IMG/VR virus record: IMGVR_UViG_3300038621_000255 | Location: 1-63,256 of that record | Direction: 5' to 3' (one strand) | DNA from: a virus | Length of the DNA: 63,256 bases | Shown: in pieces, positions 17,001 through 25,634 of the stretch | Numbering within the stretch: the first letter of the stretch is position 1 | How the letters are laid out: each line of letters starts with the position of its first letter | The notes under the pieces: generated by a model | What the model was told of the DNA's origin: nothing | Seen by the model: only the letters and a program-made list of their open reading frames with translations | Database searches by the model: none | Translations under genes and position numbers: made by a program

Positions 17001-18864
17001 TAGTGGTATCCCCGGACCTTTGAAAAAAGCTTTCAAAACTGCTGTTTCTTGGTTGCAAGAAAAAATCAAATCAATATTTAATAATATCCCAGGACTCGAT
17101 AGATTCATTAAATCCCACAAAGAGCAAGAAAATATAGCAAAGGCAACACAGAGCGGTACTGCGGATCTATCCAAAGAAACAACAAAGCAATTAACGGAGG
17201 CAGACAAAGTAGCAGATAAAGCAGCAACGCAAAGCCCGGTTGATATTGACCCTGCTAAAATACAGACCCAACTGTCCTTGCTAAAAAGCTTAAATAGGAC
17301 TTGGAAAAATAAAGCTGAAACAGCAAAGAGCGATCCGGCAAAGAATAGATTCCAAGGTGAATCAAAAGCTATTGAGGCACAAATAAAACGACTGAAAGAT
17401 CTAATAAAACTCAAGAAAAAAGCAGCTAGCACAAAAATCTCAGGCACCCAAACTCAAGAAGAGGCTGTCGGTGGTGCGGCGACAGATACGCTAGGAACGC
17501 AGAAACCCAAGCCCGTACAGCAACAGGTGCAACAGCAGGTACAACAACAGGTGCGGACCCAACAACAGCAACCACCACAAGCACCCCAGCCGCCAGCACC
17601 TAAAGTGCAACCAGCACCGCAGAAAGTAACCCAGCAAGCGCAGCAGGCAAAGCGAGGGGCACAACAGGCACAAGCACTGGTTACACAGGCAAAACAACAG
17701 GTGACTCAAGCAAAACAGGGATCGCAGCAAGCGCAAAAACAAGCAACCCAAGTACAGCAACAGGCACAGCAAGCCAAGCAAAAAGCTGCCCAAGTGCAGC
17801 AGCAGCTAACCCAATTAAAAACAAAAATCACCCAATCTCTACGAACTTTAGGACCGAAAATTAAAACTGTGTTGCAAACTTCGTTGCAACAGGTTATTCC
17901 CATTGTTCGGCAGAATATTAATCGGATTAAGCAAGAATTTCAAAAGCTAAGTACGCAGATAATTCCTCTGCTCAACCGTGCCTTTTTGCGAATGAAGATC
18001 GCCGTTATGACCTCCATGATGGGCATCGTGACGACGGTCCGATCTTCGGTGCAAAGGATTATACAACAATTCAATAAAGTTGGTCCTCAGGCGCTGCAGG
18101 CAGGGCTGGCGATTGGAAGGAATTTTGCGCAGGGAATCCGGCAAAGTAAGGGGCAAATATCGGCGGCGGCAGATGCGATGGCGGCGGAAGCACGTGCAGC
18201 GATGCCCGGTTCAAACGCAGAAAGAGGACCGCTAAGCGATTTGCTCAGTACGGGACCAGCATTGGTGGAAAGTTTCGCCAAAGGAATTAAACCATCGTCC
18301 CAGCTTCGCCACCAACTAAATGCAATTGCCGGGCAAGCGAGGGAGGCGCTAAATATAGAGCCTTCTGCCCCGGACAATCGCGGATTGTTCCAACAGCGAT
18401 TCGGGGTAGACCAGCAGCCTGAGGTAAGAACCCAACAACCGAATACACCCACTTTGCAAGGGCTAGGTTCTTTGGTGCAGAAATTTGGGGTACTGCAGAA
18501 GCCCGAAATCATAACTGAGCAACCCAATCTGCCCTCAATTTCTCGAAATTTAGGCACCTTTTCTCAACGATTCGGAATCAATAGGCAGGGAGAAGAAACT
18601 AACGAAGAATCCCGCCCAAGGGGACTACAAACCCGACCTGCTTTCCCATCGGGACAGCAGCAGAATGTAACGCAACAACAGAACCAGAATCGAAATACAG
18701 TGCGATCGCAGCCAACGGTAACTGTGAATTTAACTGTGCACGCCACTGATAACGAAAACTTGATCACCAGGATTCGAGAATCGGCTAGCGACTTGGCAGA
18801 TACCCTTGTCGAGGAATTAGGAAGAAGGGAGGAATTGAACTTCGGTGGTGGATTACCAGATTAA
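14038..18864 (+). CDS. Tail tape measure protein
   Basis: A 1608-aa protein, the longest in the window, after AAGGAGGGAAAGGGAA. The N-terminal ~430 residues carry the TP901-type tape measure core (QEALTQIGKVGGAS, ISETQITAIGGAFKSMGVE, FGALSNILGKGQADIF). Hydrophobic segments lie near residues 480-520 and 765-795, as is usual for proteins ejected through the membrane. Residues ~1160-1270 are an extended Gln/Ala repeat (QQVQQQVQQQV), which may come from repeat expansion. It sets tail length and leaves with the DNA. The C-terminus (NENLITRIRESASDLADTLV) may contact the baseplate. Confidence 0.93.
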   Translation: MATVELEFRADTANATSAVRRIAETTQRIQGAARRAQRGIAGISDRAGEGRTAVKRLRRSFEDVRSAAEQIWTADLASQFTGFFTDAVQGAMEFQEALTQIGKVGGASVEQMEALADPSRRIDPSTLAPNELNMGKVKAKIAEINQRSSFTKHQIAGIMEEVAKLGVRSPKELGKFVDLMEEAGTAFDIDASKVTNQMGKLGNIFGIIDAEAGTVDIERLRAFGNSLNNVADNMASVTEREILDFAERSGGVGKVAGISETQITAIGGAFKSMGVETERASTAFKNFILAGMGAASNRDRQFFEQISKQMGVTANQAEKIGDKAGRAFKTLGIDVRKFQSLMEGGKGAEALVHFLETAKAKSKETGKSIKELSAFGALSNILGKGQADIFATAFQNVDQLKRALKLANDGAEGLGNTLAGTFALRGTTAQAALDGLESELKNIKGALGSALVPTVQSAAQGLNDLLDPVRKFLSNNQAMVASIIKGTAAFIGANGAVLGFHVGITALATATKVLAGAWGRATIGAIRFGSALNKIAQARLVTNFSSLAGQIPVVGGRLNQLAGKLSALNQAPAKRSTYQRIGTSITSGLSTIPPAAASARSGLGRVIGSLRKTRDAGNAAKGSLKNLGSIFSKVGGAAGSIATGAEGIAANAIVEGVSGSRDRNSETKPYRRLRDQMGRVSQTSQRMRGSVRRSFSGASESAKDFFASLSGRSALKSFASQSTFAAMGATSLGTQAAVASGGVTSLGVASQTTATRAATLGAKVRMAAASFATWAPAIAGAVAGIAGLVGAVKLLQKHLGNMEKERENLEEIGNRKATQGLANDVGKLANRMRESGKALPEKKFKSHVKFLEKMQKKYGGLENHIKSFKNLQNELQSTGAGTLQGPEADLGKSKKQLQLMAEARKQQQKTGPENPFDFSMEDIPSIEEMARGYMSIVNRATSTLKNGWTVVWQWVKNIGNQLQRALQIVNIKWKQVRNSVTNLGKDIASGIPGPLKKAFKTAVSWLQEKIKSIFNNIPGLDRFIKSHKEQENIAKATQSGTADLSKETTKQLTEADKVADKAATQSPVDIDPAKIQTQLSLLKSLNRTWKNKAETAKSDPAKNRFQGESKAIEAQIKRLKDLIKLKKKAASTKISGTQTQEEAVGGAATDTLGTQKPKPVQQQVQQQVQQQVRTQQQQPPQAPQPPAPKVQPAPQKVTQQAQQAKRGAQQAQALVTQAKQQVTQAKQGSQQAQKQATQVQQQAQQAKQKAAQVQQQLTQLKTKITQSLRTLGPKIKTVLQTSLQQVIPIVRQNINRIKQEFQKLSTQIIPLLNRAFLRMKIAVMTSMMGIVTTVRSSVQRIIQQFNKVGPQALQAGLAIGRNFAQGIRQSKGQISAAADAMAAEARAAMPGSNAERGPLSDLLSTGPALVESFAKGIKPSSQLRHQLNAIAGQAREALNIEPSAPDNRGLFQQRFGVDQQPEVRTQQPNTPTLQGLGSLVQKFGVLQKPEIITEQPNLPSISRNLGTFSQRFGINRQGEETNEESRPRGLQTRPAFPSGQQQNVTQQQNQNRNTVRSQPTVTVNLTVHATDNENLITRIRESASDLADTLVEELGRREELNFGGGLPD

Positions 18865-18879
18865 TGTTCGTGGTGTTAC

Positions 18880-19200
18880 AACGCCTCTGCCAGATCTACC
18901 TAAAATCCCCTCTGTGTGGAGATTACAGCAAATATTACAGGATATATTACCCGATCTAGTAATACTGTAATAAAATCCAAAATCTGCATGGTTGAGGGAT
19001 TACAGCGATCCGCATAAACCCGGTTCGTAATACCCTAGAATAAACCCCATTTTGCTCCCTAATCTCCTGTACGTGGTGGTTCCAGCGTTTTTACCTTCTA
19101 AAATTGCTGGAATATTATATTTATTACAGTGGTTGTAGCCCCTCTAAAATCTCCTGTGTGTGGAGATTATGGGTTATTCTATTTTTTATTACGGGTAGTT
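18880..19200. repeat. AT-rich palindrome block II
   Basis: Non-coding block holding a 104-bp unit (18910-19013) that is the exact reverse complement of 43693-43796, plus further boxes such as tctcctgtgtgtggagatta at 19151-19170. It separates the virion operon from the replication region. No gene is seen here. Confidence 0.8.
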
Positions 19201-19238
19201 TGGTGTATAGTGTTTGAAGGTGTTTAGGGATTAGTTTT

Positions 19239-19484
19239 ATGCAGATCGATTACCTTCAATATAATAAGTTTTTGGCATCTCTTCCCTCTGCTGAGTATCG
19301 CCAGTTCTTAGCAGAGAGATTGACCCCCTCTTTCTGCGCTCGTGATTCGCGAGGGGCGTGGTGGCTGGAATGGCAGTGGGAAAAGGATAAACTGGCTATT
19401 GTTTTTACCTATTGCTCTAAGGATGGGATGCCTATTCGCCGGCAATTTTTACTTCAAGGGTTTGTAAATCAGTTTGCGAAATAA
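19239..19484 (+). CDS. Small hypothetical protein (81 aa)
   Basis: Trp/Phe-rich small protein (WWLEWQWEKDKLAIVF) following TATAGT and TTAGTTTT; no strong ribosome binding site. First ORF of the replication region. No recognised domain. Such Trp-rich beta-like proteins occur among phage early genes, but the function is unknown. Confidence 0.55.
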   Translation: MQIDYLQYNKFLASLPSAEYRQFLAERLTPSFCARDSRGAWWLEWQWEKDKLAIVFTYCSKDGMPIRRQFLLQGFVNQFAK

Positions 19485-19532
19485 TTTTTCTTAGGCTAAA
19501 ATTTAAGTGACAGCATATTGGTAGGTATTTTT

Positions 19533-20042
19533 ATGCAGACACGTGTTGGCACTCCTGCATTGGATGAAAGAGACCGCAGGGCACAAAAACTGCGATTTCG
19601 TTCCCAAAAAAGGGAACGAAGGAAAAGGGCCTTAGAAAGCGAACCCCCTTTGGTTTCTCGTTCCCGGATGGGGGTCATGGATTCTATACGAAAAGAGCGA
19701 CCCATTCTTTTGTCTGATGTACTTTGTGGGGAAGATTTATTTCCCGATCTCCCCAGCTCGTACAAGAAACTTCTCCGAGTTTCCTCCGAAACTGGATTCC
19801 GTGTTACTACGCTTCGGAATTGGGTTTCGGGTAGGTTCTTCCCAAGGTTGAACATAGAGGTGTTGAGCGCACTTCTATACTACTTTGGTGTGGATTTCGA
19901 TTGTTTCGTTGAGGCTTTGCAAAATAGCCGAAAAGTACAGAATTTGCGTCCATTTGATCCAAATCGGAGGGCAAAGCACCCCCCTCTATCGCAAGCTTTT
20001 GTGGATAGGTTGGAGACAGAACGCCAGAAACTCAAGGGATAA
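19533..20042 (+). CDS. Putative HTH regulator (169 aa)
   Basis: The N-terminal ~50 residues are very basic (RFRSQKRERRKRAL). Residues ~70-120 (SSYKKLLRVSSETGFRVTTL, then NIEVLSALLYYFGVDFDCFV) fit a Cro/C1-type helix-turn-helix with the usual trailing helix. It sits directly upstream of the primase-helicase, so control of replication is a reasonable inference. The ATG at 19533 is preferred over an upstream GTG at 19518. A 9-bp hairpin (19597-19620) lies inside the coding sequence. Confidence 0.65.
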   Translation: MQTRVGTPALDERDRRAQKLRFRSQKRERRKRALESEPPLVSRSRMGVMDSIRKERPILLSDVLCGEDLFPDLPSSYKKLLRVSSETGFRVTTLRNWVSGRFFPRLNIEVLSALLYYFGVDFDCFVEALQNSRKVQNLRPFDPNRRAKHPPLSQAFVDRLETERQKLKG

Positions 20043-20051
20043 AATAAAAAT

Positions 20052-20085
20052 CCCCCACACCTTTTCTCTTGGGCGTGGGGGTATT
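20052..20085 (+). terminator. Probable terminator
   Basis: CCCCCAC (20052-20058) pairs with GTGGGGG (20075-20081) around a 16-base loop, followed by TATTAAAA. A weak U tract makes it a modest candidate. Confidence 0.5.
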
Positions 20086-20135
20086 AAAATAGTGGGAAGA
20101 TACAAGTACATACATATACATATTTTTATAGTACT

Positions 20136-23100
20136 ATGGATTTACATAAAAGTCAATCATTTACAAAAACCCCATTTAAATTACCCCGTGGACAAGGCAA
20201 GCGGGGCGGCACCTGCCCGGTTTGCCAACGAAAAGACAATTGCCTAATTTCGGATCGCCTTGATTGGGCGATTTGTTGGAAGCATTCAAGGAATAGAGGG
20301 GAATGGGTTTCCACCCCCGTAGGTTGGCGATATGTGAAGGAAGCCAAACACAATATGGGTGGCTTCCACGTGTTGGTATTGCAGGGGGTAGGAAACCAGT
20401 TGAAGGTAGGTAAGGATTTATTCCCCACTTACCCCCAGCGCGTGCCGTCCCAACGGAAGAAGCAAAGGAAAGATAGTAAGAAATCGCCAAACTTCCCCAA
20501 GTTGGAAGATAGTGAAATTAGTCGGGCATATAGATTGATCGCCGCCCAGAAGGGCATCCACAAAAAAGATAGAGAAAGGTTGCAGTTGCGAGGGTTGCAA
20601 CCTTGGCAAATCGAAGATTGGGCGAGTAAAGGATTCTATTCCCATGTTAAAAATCAACTTGTATCAGGGGTTTCACATCCCTTACCGGGGTTGAGTTCCG
20701 ATCTTTCTCGTACCGTAGGATCTACAGGTCTGTTTATCCCTGCCCAGAGAGCCAACGGTAAGATTGTGGGCGGGCAAATTTGGGCAAGACAAGGATCGGC
20801 GAAGTATCTTTACTTGAAAGGTGGTTGCCAGGTACGGAAGGAAAATAATCGGAAAGGAAGGGAGAGCGCCCCCTTGCAAACCGTGGCGTTCCCTTCAGTT
20901 CGTAAGAACGCCCCAAAGTATCAACAAGCCCATTTAAATTTGCAGGCAACCTCGCCCCGCAAAGGGCAGGGGACATCTAATGCGATCGCGTCCCTTACTG
21001 ATTCCCTCGGCGTGGAAGTAGCAAGGACTTCCAAGGAATTCCAGCGAGAGGATCACCCTGGTAGCCACTATCAAGCTTTGATTTTGGGGTTGCAACTCGC
21101 TTTAGAAGTTGGAGTGGGAAACCTAGAAATTCTCGGGCTTGGTGGTATTCTAAAGCATTTCCAAGGGGAGTCCAGCCATGGACATCACTATCCCCACGCT
21201 TGCTACCCGGTGCGGTCGCAACTCCAATTGCTGCACAAGATTGCTTTATACTTACTGGATAAGCAGGGGCAGTACCACCTCTACAGTGAATCCCCCTCCT
21301 TGGGTGCTGGAAAGGACACGCATCCAGGAGAACGCTACTTTGATACCAAAGAGGTGTGGCTAACTGAGGGGTTACTCAAACCCTGGCTTACCGCTAGTTT
21401 TTGGAATCGGATTGTGATCGGGACGGTGGGCGGCACTCACGCTAGCGCAATCGATTTCGAGCCGAACTTAAAAACTTTAGATCCGGAAATAATGCGGTTT
21501 TTACCCGATGCTGGTGCAGTTGAAAACCGCTCGCAGGTGCCCTTTGTAACCAAAGAATCCCTAGAGGTTGTGCAAAATTTGGGTTACCCCTTGGAGATTG
21601 GTTGGTGGGGGCAGCAATCGAAACCCCGAAATGACCAAGAAAAACTGGTGAAAGGGGACATCGACGAAATATCCTTGGATACGGAAATCCAATGGATCTC
21701 ACCACAGGAATTTTGGCAAAAGCACCCAAAAGCCACACAAAAGGCTCTATTTGGGGAACCATTCAAGCCGGGACTGAAAAAGGTAGATTCCCCCGTATCT
21801 CACCCACGTCCACACCAACCAAAGCTCCAGCCCTTCCGCTTCTTCCGCGAAGATTATAGTCGAAAAGAGCTTGTGCAGCAGTTTTTGTCGCAGGGGCATA
21901 AGTTTATCTTCGATGCCTCGCCCACCGGAAGCGGCAAAACCCACGATTTCCGCGAGTGGGTACCCGAAGATTTTGGTGCCTCCCTGTTGCTACACGTTAC
22001 CGAAGATGTATTTTTAGATGATGCCCAAGATGGTTGGTCTGGTTATCGTGGGCGCGACCGTGGGCGCGTACGCCGCGCGGAAGACGAACGAATTGTGAAG
22101 GCTGAAAAAGATACCCCAAAGGAGGATCTTTACAAGCCCTCAAACTGCGAGAGGATGGACCTGGTTGATTTTCTTTACGCCCATAATGAAACCCCCTCGG
22201 AGAAGGGTGAGCCGTGCGCTACTTGTCCTTTTGAGAGTACCTGCCAGAAAGAACCAGGGTGGTATCAGCACGATCGCGCTCAGGCTTTGAAAAATCGGAA
22301 AATTCGCCTGCACCCACAAGCCCTAGATGAGGAGCTAATCCGCGATAAGCGGGGCAAGCAGTGGGTGAAGCTGAAAGATAAATCCCAAGCCGAATCCGGG
22401 ACCGTGATAATCGCAGACGATGTATCGCCCTTCATTCAACAGATTTCAATTGATGCAAGAGAAGTTAACGCTTTTCTAGCAAAATACTCTTATCGCCTAG
22501 AGGAGGATGCACCCTCCCTTCGGGCAATCTTATGTAAACTGCGGGAACTTTTGGAGGTCTCAGGGGATAGGACTGTCTATCACTCCGAAATTACCTCCCA
22601 TCTGCCCGAATTCAGGGATAGTGTGGAAGAAATCCAGGATTTGTTTGAGCTGCAGCAAAGAGAGATAATGCAGGCTTGGATGTCAGGAGAGGGGAAAAAA
22701 GAGGCAAGTCCAAAATGGTTGGGGCAATTCCTAGAAGCCCTGCAGGATGGAGGGTTCTTCCACGTTTACCAAGGCACCTTGAATATCACCACGAAGAACC
22801 AACGCTTTATCCGGGCGTTAAATAGCCAGGGAGTTCGAGCGGTAATATTTGCGGATGCCACTGGAGACAGCCGTTACCTAGCAAGGTGGCTAGGTTTGGA
22901 TAGCGAAATTCCTGCAATCGCAGAAGAAATACCAGAGCAGAACAAAGCCCATGTTCGTATTCAGCAGCTTACTGGATTGGGCGATCTGGGGCATTCCCGG
23001 AGTTATCGCCAACAGGAAGCAGTTGCTCAGCTCAAAGAGAGCTTGGAACTTCTGTATCCCGAATACGGTACGATTGACCTGAAAAAAAGCAAGGGAAGGG

Positions 23101-23996
23101 CTAACCAGCTACAGTTAAACTGGCACTCTTCCAGCCGGGGGAGCAATGCCGCCAAGGCTAAAGCGGGGCTGCTCCTAATTGGCACGCCGCGCCCCAACTT
23201 AGCTTCGGTGGTAGCGGAATATACCCTTCTAACAGGGAAGGAACCGAATCTAGAGGAGCAGATTAGCTCCTACCCGATGCGGTGGCAGAATACGGATAGC
23301 CATTGGTGCAAGAATGTGCGGGAATCAAAAGATACAGCCTTTTCAGAGTATTACTACCAACGTACTTTAAATGAAATTGAGCAGGGAATTGGGCGGCTGC
23401 GAGGGAACCGCCGCGCTGGGGAAGAGCTAGAGGTTTTGGTTGTAAACGAGTTTCCTTTGGATAGGGATTGTGAGGTATTTGATATCTGGGATTGGTTAGA
23501 GAGTAGAGTGGAAAATCGCTCAGTGGAAGTGCCCAAGGGTTGTAGCTCCTTGGCGGCTTTAAGCGATCGCGAGATTGAACAAGCGGCGCGTGCTTGCTAT
23601 CTGAATTCGGGAAAAATTAGACAATCCGATGTAGCTGAATTGCTAGGTGCAAGCCAGCCATTGATTGCCAAATATTTTGCCCAGCCAGGTAAGTGTTGGA
23701 AGTCTTTCAAGGAAGAAATCGCGGCGAGTAGCGACCGTGGGGAGGTCTCCCAGCAGGAAGAATCTACAGAGGAGATACAGCAAGGCGATTGCGTAGAGGT
23801 ACAACACCAAAGTGGGAAGTACAGAGGCAAAGCTGTGGTACTTCGGAGAGATGGCGATAATTGCCTAATTGAGTTTGCCGATGGCTCCCTATCCTCTATA
23901 CCTATCCCATTGGGGCTTATGAGGAAAGTTGAGGTTAATTTTAAAAAGTCGTTGACAAATAAAGATTGGCTAGGCTATAGTAACAATAGAGCTTGA
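20136..23996 (+). CDS. CyRepA1-like plasmid primase-helicase
   Basis: A 1286-aa protein. An N-terminal zinc site is CPVCQRKDNC...CWKH (residues ~27-50). A degenerate RNase H-like segment follows around 270-390. Then comes a Toprim-like VWLTEGLLKPW and VIGTVGGTHAS (~408-435), as in DNA primases. A helicase core follows: Walker A DASPTGSGKTH (~590), IIADD, and QGIGRLRGN as motif VI (~1090). A Cys cluster C-x22-C-x2-C-x5-C lies between Walker A and IIADD. The C-terminus has an HTH-like and a beta-barrel-like segment. Length and order match cyanobacterial CyRepA1 plasmid replication proteins, which prime and unwind DNA at the origin. The family call is from memory. Confidence 0.78.
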   Translation: MDLHKSQSFTKTPFKLPRGQGKRGGTCPVCQRKDNCLISDRLDWAICWKHSRNRGEWVSTPVGWRYVKEAKHNMGGFHVLVLQGVGNQLKVGKDLFPTYPQRVPSQRKKQRKDSKKSPNFPKLEDSEISRAYRLIAAQKGIHKKDRERLQLRGLQPWQIEDWASKGFYSHVKNQLVSGVSHPLPGLSSDLSRTVGSTGLFIPAQRANGKIVGGQIWARQGSAKYLYLKGGCQVRKENNRKGRESAPLQTVAFPSVRKNAPKYQQAHLNLQATSPRKGQGTSNAIASLTDSLGVEVARTSKEFQREDHPGSHYQALILGLQLALEVGVGNLEILGLGGILKHFQGESSHGHHYPHACYPVRSQLQLLHKIALYLLDKQGQYHLYSESPSLGAGKDTHPGERYFDTKEVWLTEGLLKPWLTASFWNRIVIGTVGGTHASAIDFEPNLKTLDPEIMRFLPDAGAVENRSQVPFVTKESLEVVQNLGYPLEIGWWGQQSKPRNDQEKLVKGDIDEISLDTEIQWISPQEFWQKHPKATQKALFGEPFKPGLKKVDSPVSHPRPHQPKLQPFRFFREDYSRKELVQQFLSQGHKFIFDASPTGSGKTHDFREWVPEDFGASLLLHVTEDVFLDDAQDGWSGYRGRDRGRVRRAEDERIVKAEKDTPKEDLYKPSNCERMDLVDFLYAHNETPSEKGEPCATCPFESTCQKEPGWYQHDRAQALKNRKIRLHPQALDEELIRDKRGKQWVKLKDKSQAESGTVIIADDVSPFIQQISIDAREVNAFLAKYSYRLEEDAPSLRAILCKLRELLEVSGDRTVYHSEITSHLPEFRDSVEEIQDLFELQQREIMQAWMSGEGKKEASPKWLGQFLEALQDGGFFHVYQGTLNITTKNQRFIRALNSQGVRAVIFADATGDSRYLARWLGLDSEIPAIAEEIPEQNKAHVRIQQLTGLGDLGHSRSYRQQEAVAQLKESLELLYPEYGTIDLKKSKGRANQLQLNWHSSSRGSNAAKAKAGLLLIGTPRPNLASVVAEYTLLTGKEPNLEEQISSYPMRWQNTDSHWCKNVRESKDTAFSEYYYQRTLNEIEQGIGRLRGNRRAGEELEVLVVNEFPLDRDCEVFDIWDWLESRVENRSVEVPKGCSSLAALSDREIEQAARACYLNSGKIRQSDVAELLGASQPLIAKYFAQPGKCWKSFKEEIAASSDRGEVSQQEESTEEIQQGDCVEVQHQSGKYRGKAVVLRRDGDNCLIEFADGSLSSIPIPLGLMRKVEVNFKKSLTNKDWLGYSNNRA
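23952..23981 (+). promoter_or_regulatory. Promoter of the shared TTGACA family
   Basis: TTGACA 23952-23957, an 18-bp spacer, TATAGT 23976-23981, then AACAATAG. It lies in the 3' end of the primase-helicase gene and drives the SSB-like gene. Confidence 0.8.
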
Positions 23997-24029
23997 TACA
24001 AAGCTTGTTGAACTTATCTTTGAGTTGAT

Positions 24030-25100
24030 ATGACTACCATTGATTTTGGAAACAGAAACTTGTTTGATTCTCTCCTACAGGTTTGGGAGGGGCACCTGAA
24101 ACCCGATACTATTGTTCCTTTGGGTCAGTCCGATCTAGATCGGATGATAGAAGAGCTGGAAAATGACGGATTGCCCGATTCTGTTTTAGATAATGTCTGT
24201 CAAGCCTCTAACGCCTTGTTAGAGTTCGTGGGGACTTTATCAAAAGATCAGGAACCAGATTGGGAAAACATCTTGGCAATTAAATCTTCCCCACAGGGGG
24301 AGATCGATAGGGTTTACACACCTATCCTTTGCTTGAATAGTCAGGGTCAGTTGGCTATACGGTGTGGGAATAATTTTTTCCCTGTGAACCAGAATGGTAA
24401 GGAATTGACCTGCGGATCCCTTAAGGGAGAAGTCGAGTTCGAGAAAATTAAAAACGGTGAAAAGGAAGCTCCAGAAGTCTCCGTAGAGTGGGGGGACTAC
24501 GAGCAAAAGAAAACCTTTCGGACGGTTGCGATTCTGAGTTCGGAGGCATTCCAGGATCCCGACAACACTAAAACAGCCATCAAACGCGGCGAGGATATCT
24601 CCCCTCTACTTCGCCAATTCGGAAATGGTAATGGTGGCAATTTCATCCGAATCACTCCATTAAAGGAACTTTCTGAGGGTTCTTACCAAATTGAGGAGAT
24701 TGGATTGGTTCCTTCTTCTTTCCGGTTTGGTCGGTATACCCTCTTAGTGAGGGATAGCGATGGGAACCAAGTAAAGACCATGCCCAATACCAAGGTTGCC
24801 CGGGCACTATCAACAATGGAAAATGCTTTTTCGGTGAAATTCCCCTCAGATGAGGATCTACACGAAAGGATTCAAGCCCTAAGTGATTTTTACAGCGGGA
24901 AATTCTTGGTCATTAGTGGAAAGGAAAGCTGGGGACAGGGCAAGGTTCGTGTGCATGCGAACATATATATGCACGCCCCAGAGCGTACGCCTGATGCGGA
25001 ACAAACAGAAGAACAAGTAGAAAACACACCAACACCGGAACCAGAGGAAAGCGCCCAAGAGCAACAAGAACAGGGAACGGAAGAGTTCATCCCGTTCTAA
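24030..25100 (+). CDS. Candidate SSB-like protein with EEFIPF tail
   Basis: A 356-aa protein with no clear homology by eye. About 300 folded residues are followed by a Glu/Gln/Pro-rich disordered tail ending exactly in EEFIPF. Bacterial and many phage single-stranded-DNA-binding proteins end in an acidic linker with DDIPF, which recruits primase, nucleases and helicases. Together with its own strong promoter and its position between the primase-helicase and the helicase, this suggests a replication SSB with a non-standard binding domain. A tail alone is not proof; a recombination mediator is an alternative. Confidence 0.6.
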   Translation: MTTIDFGNRNLFDSLLQVWEGHLKPDTIVPLGQSDLDRMIEELENDGLPDSVLDNVCQASNALLEFVGTLSKDQEPDWENILAIKSSPQGEIDRVYTPILCLNSQGQLAIRCGNNFFPVNQNGKELTCGSLKGEVEFEKIKNGEKEAPEVSVEWGDYEQKKTFRTVAILSSEAFQDPDNTKTAIKRGEDISPLLRQFGNGNGGNFIRITPLKELSEGSYQIEEIGLVPSSFRFGRYTLLVRDSDGNQVKTMPNTKVARALSTMENAFSVKFPSDEDLHERIQALSDFYSGKFLVISGKESWGQGKVRVHANIYMHAPERTPDAEQTEEQVENTPTPEPEESAQEQQEQGTEEFIPF

Positions 25101-25105
25101 TTTAA

Positions 25106-25137
25106 TCCACTAGCAGGGGCGCACCCCTGCTAGTGGA
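25106..25137. terminator. Strong hairpin, possible terminator
   Basis: 14-bp perfect arms (25106-25119, 25124-25137), 4-base loop, only weak T content after. It follows the SSB-like gene and could act as an mRNA end or processing point. Confidence 0.6.
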
Positions 25138-25179
25138 ATCCTGTAGAGCTTTAGACTAGGTAAACCGGAGGTTTAAAAG

Positions 25180-25569
25180 ATGATCGATAATTCTCTAAAA
25201 ACTCTAAAAAACAACGAACTACAAACCAATCGTAGACGAGTTGAAATTACGATAGGAAAACCTATTAAGTTGGATAGGTTACGTTCCCGGAAAGGAAATA
25301 ACAAGGATCTCCCTCAGAGGGTTGAAGTCGTGCTGATTCCTATCGGACAGAACCGGATACAGGGGGATTGGAACCACGAACCTTTTTCCTCAGAAGACCG
25401 GGATAAGTATCGTATTCCAAAATCCTACAAGGTTACAGATGCCTCTGATACCCTTTATGCTGCTTACCTCCCAGAAGAGTACGAGGCTGCATATAGGAAC
25501 AATCCCACTTTCAAACGGAAAATGGATTTTTATATCAAAAAAGCTATCCCTAGCGACTCCATTTTTTAA
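25180..25569 (+). CDS. Hypothetical protein (129 aa)
   Basis: Basic N-terminal half (NRRRVEITIGKPIKLDRLRS) and a C-terminal half ending KRKMDFYIKKAIPSDSIF, again with a hydrophobic end residue but not an SSB tip. A good GGAGGTTTAAAAG ribosome binding site. Flanked by replication genes, so a DNA-linked role is likely, but the family is not recognised. Confidence 0.7.
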   Translation: MIDNSLKTLKNNELQTNRRRVEITIGKPIKLDRLRSRKGNNKDLPQRVEVVLIPIGQNRIQGDWNHEPFSSEDRDKYRIPKSYKVTDASDTLYAAYLPEEYEAAYRNNPTFKRKMDFYIKKAIPSDSIF

Positions 25570-25634
25570 TAATCCCCAGGGGGAGGTTTACACCTTCCCG
25601 TTGCTTTATCTCTACTGTTTGATTTTTGAGATTG

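Noticed and set aside
14496-17903. Several long minus-strand ORFs across the tape measure gene
   Set aside because: Low-complexity Ser/Ala/Cys/Leu sequences antisense to Ala- and Gln-rich coding DNA, without ribosome binding sites.
20136-23996. Bacteriophage P4- or T7-type primase-helicase
   Set aside because: Order of zinc site, Toprim-like segment and SF2-type motifs, plus the length, fit cyanobacterial plasmid Rep proteins better.
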